Translations under genes and position numbers: made by a program
The notes under the pieces: generated by a model
What the model saw: the letters and a program-made list of their open reading frames with translations, nothing else
What the model was told of the DNA's origin: nothing
Databases searched by the model: none
Shown: piece by piece, positions 8,983 through 16,609 of the stretch
Numbering within the stretch: position 1 is the stretch's first letter
Layout of the letters: the number at the start of each line of letters is the position of its first letter
Assembly (NCBI RefSeq): GCF_000612505.1
Contig: NZ_CP004078.1
Coordinates: forward strand, 789,001-853,000
Origin: Paenibacillus sabinae T27
GTDB lineage: Bacteria > Bacillota > Bacilli > Paenibacillales > Paenibacillaceae
DNA: 64,000 nt
Direction of reading: 5' to 3'

Positions 8983-9120
8983 TGTAGCAGGGGCGGGATT
9001 TGGGTCAAATGGAAAAGTTTATGTTCGGTCGTAATACTTTTACCATGTTCGTTCTGGTTAAAATGAGCGATTATAGAACCGTATTCATCATACATCGGTT
9101 CTTATTCGGACGGTCGTAAC
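8983..9120. promoter_or_regulatory. Divergent control region between the WYL pair and the RNA-repair operon
   Basis: No gene fits here. Two features suggest operators: an inverted repeat AGAACCG (9075-9081) / CGGTTCT (9096-9102) with a 14-base spacer, and the word CGGTCGTAA occurring twice, at about 9026-9034 and 9111-9119. An AT-rich block lies between them. I infer binding by the adjacent WYL regulators; promoter positions cannot be fixed by eye. Confidence 0.45.
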
Positions 9121-9510
9121 GAGGCGGGGATATCCAATTATCCCGCAGTACCGTGCATGGTATGTTGCGGTATCCTGGACGATCGGATCGGCAAGAAACC
9201 ACTATTTGGGGTTCGATTCCCCAATCGCCTGTGACGCGATTCTGGCAGAATACTCGACTTTCAATCGAGCGAGAAATTGTACTAAGACCAAAGGATAGAA
9301 TCCCTGGCGGCTAGTTTGAGCGCACTGCAGTAAGGCCTTGTAATCCGTGGATACCGATGGAGCGAATTTCCGGGAGGCTTTTTAGGATGGAAGAGGAAGA
9401 AGGATGGCTGAAGCAGGGTCACCCTCCTGAATCAAATGTCCTTAAAAATCCCTGGCCGATCGCTTATCTAAAACGAGATTCCGCCGGAACCGCAGTGGGA
9501 TTCTAAATCC
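9121..9510 (+). ncRNA. Structured RNA leader of the RNA-repair operon
   Basis: About 390 bases without a credible coding frame precede the slipin gene but are full of complementary segments. Visible hairpins are GGGATA/TATCCC (9127-9132 / 9139-9144), TACC/GGTA (9149-9152 / 9159-9162) and the tRNA-like core annotated separately. Longer pairings are CGGTATCC (9168-9175) with GGATACCG (9349-9356), and TAGAATCCC (9296-9304) with GGGATTCTA (9497-9505). The latter is flanked by GGA/TCC and GCGG/CCGC. These two long helices cross, so they would form a pseudoknot or exclude each other. This may be a free RNA processed from the leader, a Y-RNA-like molecule or a regulatory switch. Ends are estimates. 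Confidence 0.6.
9206..9269 (+). ncRNA. tRNA-like core in circularly permuted order (T-arm, acceptor-like hairpin, Glu-UUC anticodon arm)
   Basis: Bases 9207-9223 form a canonical T-arm: stem TGGGG/CCCCA and the seven-base loop TTCGATT. Directly after it ATCGC (9224-9228) pairs with GCGAT (9236-9240) around a seven-base loop, as an acceptor stem would stack on a T-stem. A short TTCT-GGC-AGAA element (9240-9250) carries GG, as a D-loop does. Bases 9253-9269 form a canonical anticodon arm: stem CTCGA/TCGAG with loop CTTTCAA, where 9260-9262 would read UUC (Glu). In a normal tRNA the anticodon arm precedes the T-arm; here the order is that of a tRNA opened in its variable loop. It lies upstream of rtcB, an RNA ligase gene. 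Function is unknown. Confidence 0.6.
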
Positions 9511-9540
9511 AATGGTTGAACCATTAAGGGGGTAACGAAT

Positions 9541-10656
9541 ATGTTTAAAAAAGTAACGATACAAGCTGACCAGCGCGGTTTGCTCTTTCATAAAGGAAGT
9601 TATGTGAAAAAGCTCAATCCGGGGACCTATCACTATTTATTGTGGGCACAAACCACAGTTGTGGTGATGAATATCGCGAAACCGTTCGTTATAGAGGGGA
9701 AAGATTTGCAGTTGTTCCTTCAGGATGAAGACCTCGTGCGAGAGCTCGATATTGTACGAGTACAAGACCACGAATACGTCCTGCATTACGAGGACAGTCA
9801 ATTCGTACAACTGCTTAAGCCTGGTGTCTACGCCTATTGGAGCATACTCAAGAAACATACTTTTTTACATACGGATATCAGACAACCTGAATTGCCTGCC
9901 GAGGTAGACCGGTCGATCTTACCGAAGCTTACAGCCCATGTGCAGCCGTACGAAATCGCGAGTTATGAATCCGGATTTTTGTTTTATGATCACGTCTTAC
10001 AACGAGAGCTTTCTCCTGGCAAGTACTACTTCTGGCGAGGTCCCGTTTCGGTTATGGTCAAGACGATTGATCTAAGACAACAACAAATGGATCTCATCGG
10101 CCAGGAAATCATGACGGAAGACAAAGTTACGCTGCGGTTGAATTTCGTTTGCCAATACAAGATCGTACAGCCATTACGTGCTTTGGAAATGAAATCGTTC
10201 GATGAGCAAATTCATATCCAGCTTCAACTGATGCTTCGGGAATATGTCGGAACTCTTAAATTAGACGATCTTTTGAAACGGAAAGAGGACGTTGCGTCGT
10301 TTATCCTGTCCCGTTTACGTGAGAAGGGTGAAGAGTTCGGAGTACAATTCCTTGGTGCGGGGGTTAAGGATGTTATTTTACCGGGTGAAATGAAAGATAT
10401 CCTAAACACCGTCCTGCTGGCGGAGAAGAAGGCACAGGCGAATCTAATCACTCGTCGCGAAGAAACGGCATCGACCCGAAGTCTGCTTAACACCGCGAAG
10501 CTGATGGACGAGAATCAGACGTTATTCCGGCTGAAAGAGCTAGAGTTCCTGGAGAAAATTTGCGAGAAAATCGGGTCCATCTCTTTAACGGGCGGCGGAG
10601 ACCTGTTGGAACGGTTGAGTTCACTTATTGGTGAGAAAAAGGCGGCAGGCAAATAA
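9541..10656 (+). CDS. Slipin/SPFH (band 7) family protein of an RNA-repair operon
   Basis: A 371-residue protein with an SPFH domain at about 130-300, including GQEIMTEDKVTLRLNFVCQYKI, followed by a helical segment rich in charge (AEKKAQANLITRREETASTR). Unusually the N-terminal part has three similar short units: LNPGTYHYLLW (about 25), LKPGVYAYWS (about 92) and LSPGKYYFWRG (about 157). It has no N-terminal membrane anchor, unlike classic slipins. An AAGGGGGT ribosome binding site at about 9526-9533 fixes the start. SPFH proteins form membrane-associated or ring-like scaffolds. Its place in front of a nucleotidyltransferase and RtcB matches published RtcB-slipin RNA-repair neighbourhoods, so it may tether or house the repair enzymes. 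Confidence 0.85.
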   Translation: MFKKVTIQADQRGLLFHKGSYVKKLNPGTYHYLLWAQTTVVVMNIAKPFVIEGKDLQLFLQDEDLVRELDIVRVQDHEYVLHYEDSQFVQLLKPGVYAYWSILKKHTFLHTDIRQPELPAEVDRSILPKLTAHVQPYEIASYESGFLFYDHVLQRELSPGKYYFWRGPVSVMVKTIDLRQQQMDLIGQEIMTEDKVTLRLNFVCQYKIVQPLRALEMKSFDEQIHIQLQLMLREYVGTLKLDDLLKRKEDVASFILSRLREKGEEFGVQFLGAGVKDVILPGEMKDILNTVLLAEKKAQANLITRREETASTRSLLNTAKLMDENQTLFRLKELEFLEKICEKIGSISLTGGGDLLERLSSLIGEKKAAGK

Positions 10657-10683
10657 CGAACCGTGCCCTAAGGAGGTTTTCAT

Positions 10684-11478
10684 ATGAGCAGTTACCATCA
10701 ACATATCTTGACTGTGCTTGAGCGCATCGAGCGTGAAGAGAACGTTCGGATCCTGTATGCTTGCGAATCAGGTAGCCGCGCGTGGGGGTTCCCTTCAAAG
10801 GACAGCGACTACGACGTAAGATTTATCTATGTGCGGCCGGTAGATTGGTACTTATCAATCTTTGAGAAGCGGGATGTCATCGAACGGCCGATAAGTGACA
10901 TGCTGGACATCAATGGCTGGGATCTGCGTAAAGCCTTAAACCTGTTCCGGAAGTCGAATCCGCCTCTGCTGGAGTGGCTCCAATCTCCGATTGTATACAG
11001 GGAGAACCACGGGATAACCGAGCAAATCCGGGGGATCGCATCCTTAACCTTTTCTCCAAAATCATGTATCCATCACTATCTGCATATGGCCAAGGGAAAT
11101 TACCGCGACTACCTCCAGGGGGATCAGGTCAAGATCAAAAAGTACTTCTATGTTCTCCGCCCGATATTGGCATGTGAATGGATCGAGAGGTACAGCACCA
11201 TGCCGCCTATAGAGTTTGATCGGCTTGTTGACGGTTTAGTACCTGGGGAAAGCGAGCTTAAGGCTGTGATTCTCGATTTGCTGGCCCGTAAAAGAGCGGG
11301 AGACGAGATAGATTTTGAACCAAGAATCAACCCGATCAATGATTATTTGGAAGAGAAAATAGCGTATTACGAGCGGACGGCTTCGGGAATGCGGCCCGGT
11401 GACGGTAACCAGGATCAGCGGCTTGACGATTTGTTCCGGTCGGTGCTGAAAGAAGTATGGGAAAAAGGGGATGAGTAA
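10684..11478 (+). CDS. RlaP-type nucleotidyltransferase (DNA polymerase beta superfamily)
   Basis: A 264-residue protein matching the PF10127 (RlaP, RNA repair pathway) family. The nucleotidyltransferase signature is clear: GSRAWGF at 30-36 followed by the metal-binding acidic pair in DSDYDVR at 40-46 (D42 and D44). Downstream helices include LDINGWDLRKALNLFRKSNPPLLEWLQSP and a C-terminal helical region up to residue 264. An AAGGAGG site lies just ahead of the ATG, 27 bases after the slipin gene, so both are in one transcript. Nucleotide addition to damaged RNA ends before or after RtcB sealing is the predicted role; substrate and nucleotide are unknown. Confidence 0.87.
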   Translation: MSSYHQHILTVLERIEREENVRILYACESGSRAWGFPSKDSDYDVRFIYVRPVDWYLSIFEKRDVIERPISDMLDINGWDLRKALNLFRKSNPPLLEWLQSPIVYRENHGITEQIRGIASLTFSPKSCIHHYLHMAKGNYRDYLQGDQVKIKKYFYVLRPILACEWIERYSTMPPIEFDRLVDGLVPGESELKAVILDLLARKRAGDEIDFEPRINPINDYLEEKIAYYERTASGMRPGDGNQDQRLDDLFRSVLKEVWEKGDE

Positions 11479-11518
11479 GATTGGAAAGGCATTCTTATAA
11501 CAGGAGTGAAATAATGTT

Positions 11519-12745
11519 ATGGCTTATCAGAATATAAACGGCGTACTTGTCTGGGGCAACCCCGACGAGGGTGCGCTTGCTCAAGCGAGGACTTGTTCGG
11601 AAACCGGTAATGTGGTCCAAACGCTGCTAATGGCGGATCATCATAAAGGGTACAGTCAACCGATCGGCGGAGTTGTTGTTTATGACCGGCAAATCTCCCC
11701 TTCCGGCGTTGGATATGATATTGCATGCGGGAATAAAGCGGTACGAACAAACTTGGCCGCCGGGGACATAAAGCCCAGATTGGCAAAGATTATGGATGAG
11801 ATCGCCCGGAGGATTTCCTTCGGGGTGGGCCGTGTCAACCAGGAAAAAGTCGATCATGACCTTTTTGACGATCCCGATTGGGACGTTTACAAGACAGTAG
11901 GCAGGCAGGAACACGACAAGCTGAAGACATTGGCGCGTGATCAGCTGGGTACGGTCGGCAGCGGCAACCATTTTGTTGACTTGTTTGAGGAAGCCGGAAC
12001 AGGCCGTGTGTGGATAGCAAATCATTTTGGGAGTAGAGGGTTTGGGCACAAAACGGCGAGCGGCTTTATTAATCTGGCGGGAGGTAGGGAGTTTCTAGCG
12101 AAAGCTCCCGGTGAGAAGATGGACCAGCCGCCTGTACTGCTTGATCTGAGCAGCGAGCTTGGCGATATGTATTATCGGGTGATGAAGCTGGCTGGACGTT
12201 ACGCATATGCGGGACGGGATTATGTGATGAGGCAGGTCTTGGCGATTCTCGGAACGGAAGCAGACCTTGAAGTGCATAATCATCATAACTACGCCTGGAA
12301 AGAGACGCACAGCGGGAAGGAAGTCGTTGTCGTCCGTAAAGGAGCGACTCCGTCCGCGCCGGGCCAGACCGGATTTATCGGCGGGAGTATGGGGGACATA
12401 TCCGTTATCGTAAAAGGCAAGGGCAGCATAGAGAACCGGGAGGCTTACTACAGCACCGTACATGGAGCCGGACGGATCATGAGCCGGACGCAAGCGGCAG
12501 GAAAAATGAACTGGAAGACTCGCACAAGAAGCGGTGGTCAAATCACTACGGAGCAAATGCTGGACGCCGTTCGGGCCTTCGGTGTAGAGTTGCGCGGCGC
12601 AGGAACGGATGAGAGTCCGTTTGTTTACCGGAAGCTTCAAGATGTGCTGGATGCGCATGCCGAAACGATTGAGGTTATGCATGTGCTTAAACCGATTGGT
12701 GTTTGTATGGCGGGAGCGGATGAGTTTGATCCGTATAAGGATTGA
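11519..12745 (+). CDS. rtcB: RNA-splicing ligase RtcB
   Basis: A 408-residue GTP- and manganese-dependent RNA ligase that joins 2',3'-cyclic phosphate or 3'-phosphate ends to 5'-OH ends. The catalytic set is intact: GYDIACGNK with D67 and C70 as manganese ligands, GTVGSGNHF with H151, NHFGSRG with H169, VHNHHNYA (253-259), RKGATPSAPGQ (273-283) and HGAGR, whose H315 is the expected guanylylation site. The length is typical of the short bacterial form. An AGGAGTG site precedes the start, 40 bases after the nucleotidyltransferase gene, closing the slipin-RlaP-RtcB operon. No archease or RtcA is present in the window. Confidence 0.95.
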   Translation: MAYQNINGVLVWGNPDEGALAQARTCSETGNVVQTLLMADHHKGYSQPIGGVVVYDRQISPSGVGYDIACGNKAVRTNLAAGDIKPRLAKIMDEIARRISFGVGRVNQEKVDHDLFDDPDWDVYKTVGRQEHDKLKTLARDQLGTVGSGNHFVDLFEEAGTGRVWIANHFGSRGFGHKTASGFINLAGGREFLAKAPGEKMDQPPVLLDLSSELGDMYYRVMKLAGRYAYAGRDYVMRQVLAILGTEADLEVHNHHNYAWKETHSGKEVVVVRKGATPSAPGQTGFIGGSMGDISVIVKGKGSIENREAYYSTVHGAGRIMSRTQAAGKMNWKTRTRSGGQITTEQMLDAVRAFGVELRGAGTDESPFVYRKLQDVLDAHAETIEVMHVLKPIGVCMAGADEFDPYKD

Positions 12746-13555
12746 GCAATTGTTGCTTAAAACTGTTCAAAGGGCCAAGGAACTGGATAGATCGAAAAAT
12801 GAATTAAGGACTCCACCTTTGCGTCCAATGATTGATGATCATGTTGCCGCTTTTCAAATTATCCCATCCGCTTAAGCCGTTTAATGTAATTAACATCCTC
12901 ATGGAACACGCACCGATTCCAAAACTTCGAACAAGCTTATCACCGTTTTCGAATTTGATGCTTTGCCCCCTGTTTCTATACAAAACCAATATTCTCCAAT
13001 CCCCAATATCCCCAGTGAAGTTCCGCTGATCTACCATACGCTTAGGATGTGAAAAAACACGAATTTCATGGTTTTTTCCATGCTCTGGCAGGTTTTTTCT
13101 GCAACTTTCTGCAATCGTAGATGAATCATATTAAATTCGAGGTATAATACCATACGAATCGGTTGTTTTATTTCACACAAAATTCATATAGTGTTTAGTT
13201 TGTGGTACGAAATATCACATACAAAAAGAAAAGTTAAGATGAGACGGTAGATTACATTACATTATAATAACATCTAAGGGGGTGCAGTGAGCGGGAAGGA
13301 GATGTTTAGCCGACGGCAATACGCATGCCGGGCATTTGGAGAATTCCGTGATTCCACAAGAAGGTCTTTGCTACCCCGAAACGGGCTTTACGTTACAGGA
13401 CGCCGTGCGGCATTTACATAATTCAATCTCTATTAGCCGTCACCCTCATTTAACCGGCCCGGAAAGGATTCGTTAGGACAGGAATCGAGAGTTGAGGAGA
13501 GAAGCAGCAGCGTTTGCCATATAATCAGCCAACGATTAAGGATGGAGGTGGTTCT
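12746..13555. other. Long stretch with little identifiable content between rtcB and the TRAP cluster
   Basis: About 810 bases. It includes one doubtful minus-strand ORF (annotated separately), then AT-rich sequence around 13,100-13,260 that is a reasonable place for the promoter of the TRAP transporter operon (TATAATACC at about 13,142), and GC-richer sequence up to the dctP ribosome binding site GGAGGTGG at 13,543-13,550. I see no terminator for rtcB and no RNA gene. Confidence 0.5.
12804..13037 (-). CDS. Doubtful small hypothetical protein
   Basis: A 77-codon minus-strand frame with protein-like composition (DIGDWRILVLYRNRGQSIKF, then CSMRMLITLNGLSGWDNL). There is no strong ribosome binding site before the ATG, no recognisable domain and no partner gene. 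It could be the remnant of a larger gene or a chance ORF. Listed because codon use in this frame looks more natural than in the others here. Confidence 0.25.
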   Translation of the reverse strand: MVDQRNFTGDIGDWRILVLYRNRGQSIKFENGDKLVRSFGIGACSMRMLITLNGLSGWDNLKSGNMIINHWTQRWSP

Positions 13556-14626
13556 ATGAGAAGAATGTGGATGAGCTTCTTATCCGTAAGCATGCTGCTC
13601 ATGCTGATCGCTTGCGGCAATAATTCCGGTACTTCAAAGGCTGAACCTGCGGAAGGGAGCGGGACGGGGGAAACAAAGGCATCAACCGATAAACCAATTG
13701 AACTCAACTACGCTTTTTTTGCCCCGGCCAGTACGTTTCCGGCCAAACAGATGGAGAAGTGGAAGGAAGAACTGGAGAAGCGGACGAATGGCAAGGTATC
13801 CGTCAAGCTGTTTTTCGGGGGGACGCTCCTGACCGACAAGAACATGTACGATGGCGTCAAGAGCGGGGTGGCCGACATCGGCTCATCGGTAACGACCTAC
13901 GAACCCGGTAAATTCCCCTTGCTGACGATTGCCGAAGCGCCCACTGTATTTCAGAACTCCAAGGTTGCGAGTCAGGTTATCTATAATCTGATCAAAGAAT
14001 TTCCGCCGGATACGTTTAAGGACGTTAAGCTGATCACCGCATTCGCTTCCGAACCCTCCTTTATTCAAATGAAAGAGCCGGTGGCCAGCCTGAAGGATTT
14101 GAGAGGCAAGCAAGTGCGTATTCCGGGCGGCCTGGCCCCGGTATTAACAGAACTTGGCGCTTCTCCGGTCGGGATGTCACAGAGCGAGGCGGTTGAAGCG
14201 CTGCAGACCGGAGTGGTCGAGGGGTACGTCTCCTCACGCGAAGTACTGATGGATTTGAAATTTGCCGAGATGGTCAAGTACGTGACCGATTACCCGCTGA
14301 CGGTATCCATTCATGCCGCGGTCATGAATATGGATACGTGGAACTCGCTGCCTCCCGATGTGCAGAAGGTTATCGACGAATTAGGCCCTGAGATGTCGGC
14401 CTGGACTGGAGACTATCTGGACAATCATGTGAAGGAATCGATGGATTGGTCGGTAAAAGAGCAGGGGTTGGAGGTCGTAACTCTTTCGCCTGAAGAAAAA
14501 GCGGTTTGGGATTCAAAAATGCATCCGCTTCAGGATAAAACAATTGCCGATCTGAAAGCAAAGGGTCTTCCCGCCGAACAATTCAAGAAACGACTTGATG
14601 AGCTGAAGGCGGAATACTCGAAATAA
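13556..14626 (+). CDS. TRAP transporter substrate-binding lipoprotein, DctP family (copy 1)
   Basis: A 356-residue extracytoplasmic solute receptor. A lipoprotein signal ends in LIAC with the lipidated cysteine at residue 20, followed by a Ser/Gly/Thr/Glu linker. The mature part shows DctP features, including AFFAPASTFP, GGTLLTDKNMYDGVKSGVADIG and the conserved carboxylate-binding segment LRGKQVRIPGGLAP. The GGAGGTGG site selects the ATG at 13,556 over an upstream in-frame ATG at 13,514. DctQ and DctM follow, giving a complete sodium-driven importer for organic acids. A close paralogue lies 6 kb downstream. The substrate is unknown; carboxylates or amino-acid-like acids would fit the neighbouring dehydrogenases. 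Confidence 0.93.
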   Translation: MRRMWMSFLSVSMLLMLIACGNNSGTSKAEPAEGSGTGETKASTDKPIELNYAFFAPASTFPAKQMEKWKEELEKRTNGKVSVKLFFGGTLLTDKNMYDGVKSGVADIGSSVTTYEPGKFPLLTIAEAPTVFQNSKVASQVIYNLIKEFPPDTFKDVKLITAFASEPSFIQMKEPVASLKDLRGKQVRIPGGLAPVLTELGASPVGMSQSEAVEALQTGVVEGYVSSREVLMDLKFAEMVKYVTDYPLTVSIHAAVMNMDTWNSLPPDVQKVIDELGPEMSAWTGDYLDNHVKESMDWSVKEQGLEVVTLSPEEKAVWDSKMHPLQDKTIADLKAKGLPAEQFKKRLDELKAEYSK

Positions 14627-14708
14627 TATCCGCGGACCCGTCCGTGATCGCCGGCGTTTCGAATCGGCGGCCATCACGGCGGAACTGCCGAAAGGGAAGG
14701 TGAGACGA

Positions 14709-15272
14709 TTGGAGAGGGTGAATGAGCTTAAGGCGGTTCGGAAGGAAAGTATACGCAGCGATTGGAAAGTAGGTGCAGCCTCCATTTTGAATGCCCTGGA
14801 GAAAATCAGTCTCCGTGTCAATCAGTTTCTGGCCGTTATCGCAGGTTTGGCCATGTTGTTGATCGCGCTCCTGATCGTCGCCAATGTTATTATCCGGGTC
14901 TTTTACGTGCCGATTCCCGGTGTCGGGGAAATCTCCGGATGGCTGTCCGCGATCACGGCTGCATTCGCGCTGGGCTATACCCAAATTCATCGGGGTCATG
15001 TCGATATCGACGTTATTTTGGAGAAGTTTCCAGCCCGGATAAGAGGCCCTATTCAGGGGCTGATGCTGTTCATCAGCATGCTGTTTTTCGGTCTGATCTC
15101 TTACCGGCTCGCCATCTATGCCTACGAGACGATGAAAAGCGGCGGGCTTTCGGAAACGCTGGCCGTCATTTATTATCCGTATATTTACCTCCTCGCTATC
15201 GGGTTCTTCGGCTTAGCGCTATCCCTGTTAACCGATTCCCTCAAATACCTCATAAGGAGGGATCGCCGGTGA
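14709..15272 (+). CDS. TRAP transporter small membrane subunit, DctQ family
   Basis: About 187 residues with four hydrophobic segments: FLAVIAGLAMLLIALLIVANVII, the stretch around GWLSAITAAFALGY, GLMLFISMLFFGLI and YLLAIGFFGLALSL. The motif RGHVDIDVIL after the second segment is typical of DctQ. I place the start at the TTG at 14,709, seven bases after a GGAAGGTGA site; a GTG at 14,700 in the same frame is also possible. Its stop overlaps the DctM start by four bases (GTGA), so the two subunits are translated together. Confidence 0.87.
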   Translation: MERVNELKAVRKESIRSDWKVGAASILNALEKISLRVNQFLAVIAGLAMLLIALLIVANVIIRVFYVPIPGVGEISGWLSAITAAFALGYTQIHRGHVDIDVILEKFPARIRGPIQGLMLFISMLFFGLISYRLAIYAYETMKSGGLSETLAVIYYPYIYLLAIGFFGLALSLLTDSLKYLIRRDRR

Positions 15273-16558
15273 GCTTAACAGCCTACGCGCTGATCGGCAT
15301 CGGCGTCATGTTCGTGCTCATGTTTTTGCGAATGCCCATCAGCTTCAGCATGTTTATTGTCGGTTTCCTCGGCTTGCTTGTCGTCGCCTCTCCCAATGCG
15401 GCTTATGCCGTCATCAGCGGCGATTTGTGGTCGCAGTTCTCCAGCTTTTCCCTTAGCGTCATTCCGATGTATGTCTTAATGGGAGAGATCGTCTACCGCT
15501 CCGGAATTACCGGAAAGCTGTTCCAGGCGGCCTACAAATGGGTCGGTCACTATAAAGGCGGCATGATCTGGACGGTGATATTGGCAAGCGCCGGCTTCGG
15601 ATCGATCTGCGGTTCCAATTCGGCTACTTCGGCAACGATCGGCTCCATGGCGCTGCCGGAGCTGAAGAAATACCGCTACGACGATGAATTAAGCACCGGC
15701 AGCGTTGCCGGAGGCGGATCGCTCGGGATTATCATTCCGCCGAGCACCGTGCTCCTGGTCATTGCCATTCAGGCACAGCTCTCCATAAAAGATTTGTTCG
15801 TTGCCAGTATAATTCCCAGTATTTTATTGGTGGTGCTGTTCCTGCTCATCGTATGGTACATCTGCCAGCGAAACCCGAATATCGGCCCCGCGAGTGAGAA
15901 TGCTGCCTTGGTGGAGAAGCTGAAGGCCATTAGCGGCGTTATGCCAACGCTTCTGCTTCTGGTGTTTGTTATCGGCGGTCTGTTTCTCGGATGGTTCACT
16001 CCTACCGAATCGGGGGCCGTCGGCGTAATCGGAGCTTTGGTGTATGCCTTGGCGACACGAAGTCTAAGCTGGGCGAACTTCAAACTGGCCGTCTCCGATT
16101 CGCTGCGGTCCTCCGCCATGGTCATCATGCTGGTCGTTGGCGCGTTGATATTCGGCCGCTTCCTGACGATTACCAGGCTTCCGTATGAAGTGGCGGATTG
16201 GGTGACGTCCTTGCCTTTGGAGCCTGTCTGGATTATGGCCGGGATCTTCATTGTATTTGCAATTGGCGGCGCGATTATGGACGCCTTCGGCTTCCTGATC
16301 ATTTCCATCCCGATCTTTTTTCCGACGGCTCTTCAGCTCGGCTATGATCCGGTATGGTTTGCGCTTATGATGTGCATTATTACCAGCTTGGGAGCCATTA
16401 CGCCCCCTGTCGGGATCAACGTGTTCGTTGTCAAAGGCCTTGCCCCTGATGTGCCAATTACCAAAATATTCAAAGGCTCCATGTATTATGTGTATGCCTA
16501 TCTGATATGCATCATCCTGTTGACGGCATTTCCGGCTCTTATGACTTTTATTCTGTAA
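15269..16558 (+). CDS. TRAP transporter large permease subunit, DctM family
   Basis: About 429 residues, the usual length, with about a dozen hydrophobic segments. Family signatures include LRMPISFSMFIVGFLG near the start, GSICGSNSATSATIGSMALPEL, the GGGSLGIIIPPS segment near residue 150, TPTESGAVG and a C-terminal ITPPVGINVFVVKG. The frame is open far upstream within dctQ, but AAGGAGG at 15,254-15,260 and the GTGA overlap with dctQ identify the GTG at 15,269. It forms the sodium-coupled translocation channel that receives substrate from the DctP lipoprotein. Confidence 0.93.
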   Translation: MSLTAYALIGIGVMFVLMFLRMPISFSMFIVGFLGLLVVASPNAAYAVISGDLWSQFSSFSLSVIPMYVLMGEIVYRSGITGKLFQAAYKWVGHYKGGMIWTVILASAGFGSICGSNSATSATIGSMALPELKKYRYDDELSTGSVAGGGSLGIIIPPSTVLLVIAIQAQLSIKDLFVASIIPSILLVVLFLLIVWYICQRNPNIGPASENAALVEKLKAISGVMPTLLLLVFVIGGLFLGWFTPTESGAVGVIGALVYALATRSLSWANFKLAVSDSLRSSAMVIMLVVGALIFGRFLTITRLPYEVADWVTSLPLEPVWIMAGIFIVFAIGGAIMDAFGFLIISIPIFFPTALQLGYDPVWFALMMCIITSLGAITPPVGINVFVVKGLAPDVPITKIFKGSMYYVYAYLICIILLTAFPALMTFIL

Positions 16559-16609
16559 GCAGCAGAGAGGGCGGACAACGGCTGGCCCTATAGTGGAGGT
16601 GATATCGAA

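Noticed and set aside
9181..9270. An ordinary tRNA gene, suggested by the T-loop and UUC anticodon loop
   Set aside because: The T-arm lies before the anticodon arm, no 7-bp acceptor stem closes the molecule and no D-arm of normal length is present. Treated as a permuted tRNA-like element.
14762..15268. N-terminal extension of the DctM frame
   Set aside because: This part lies inside dctQ in another frame and is Arg/His-rich; the AAGGAGG site and GTGA overlap place the true start at 15,269.
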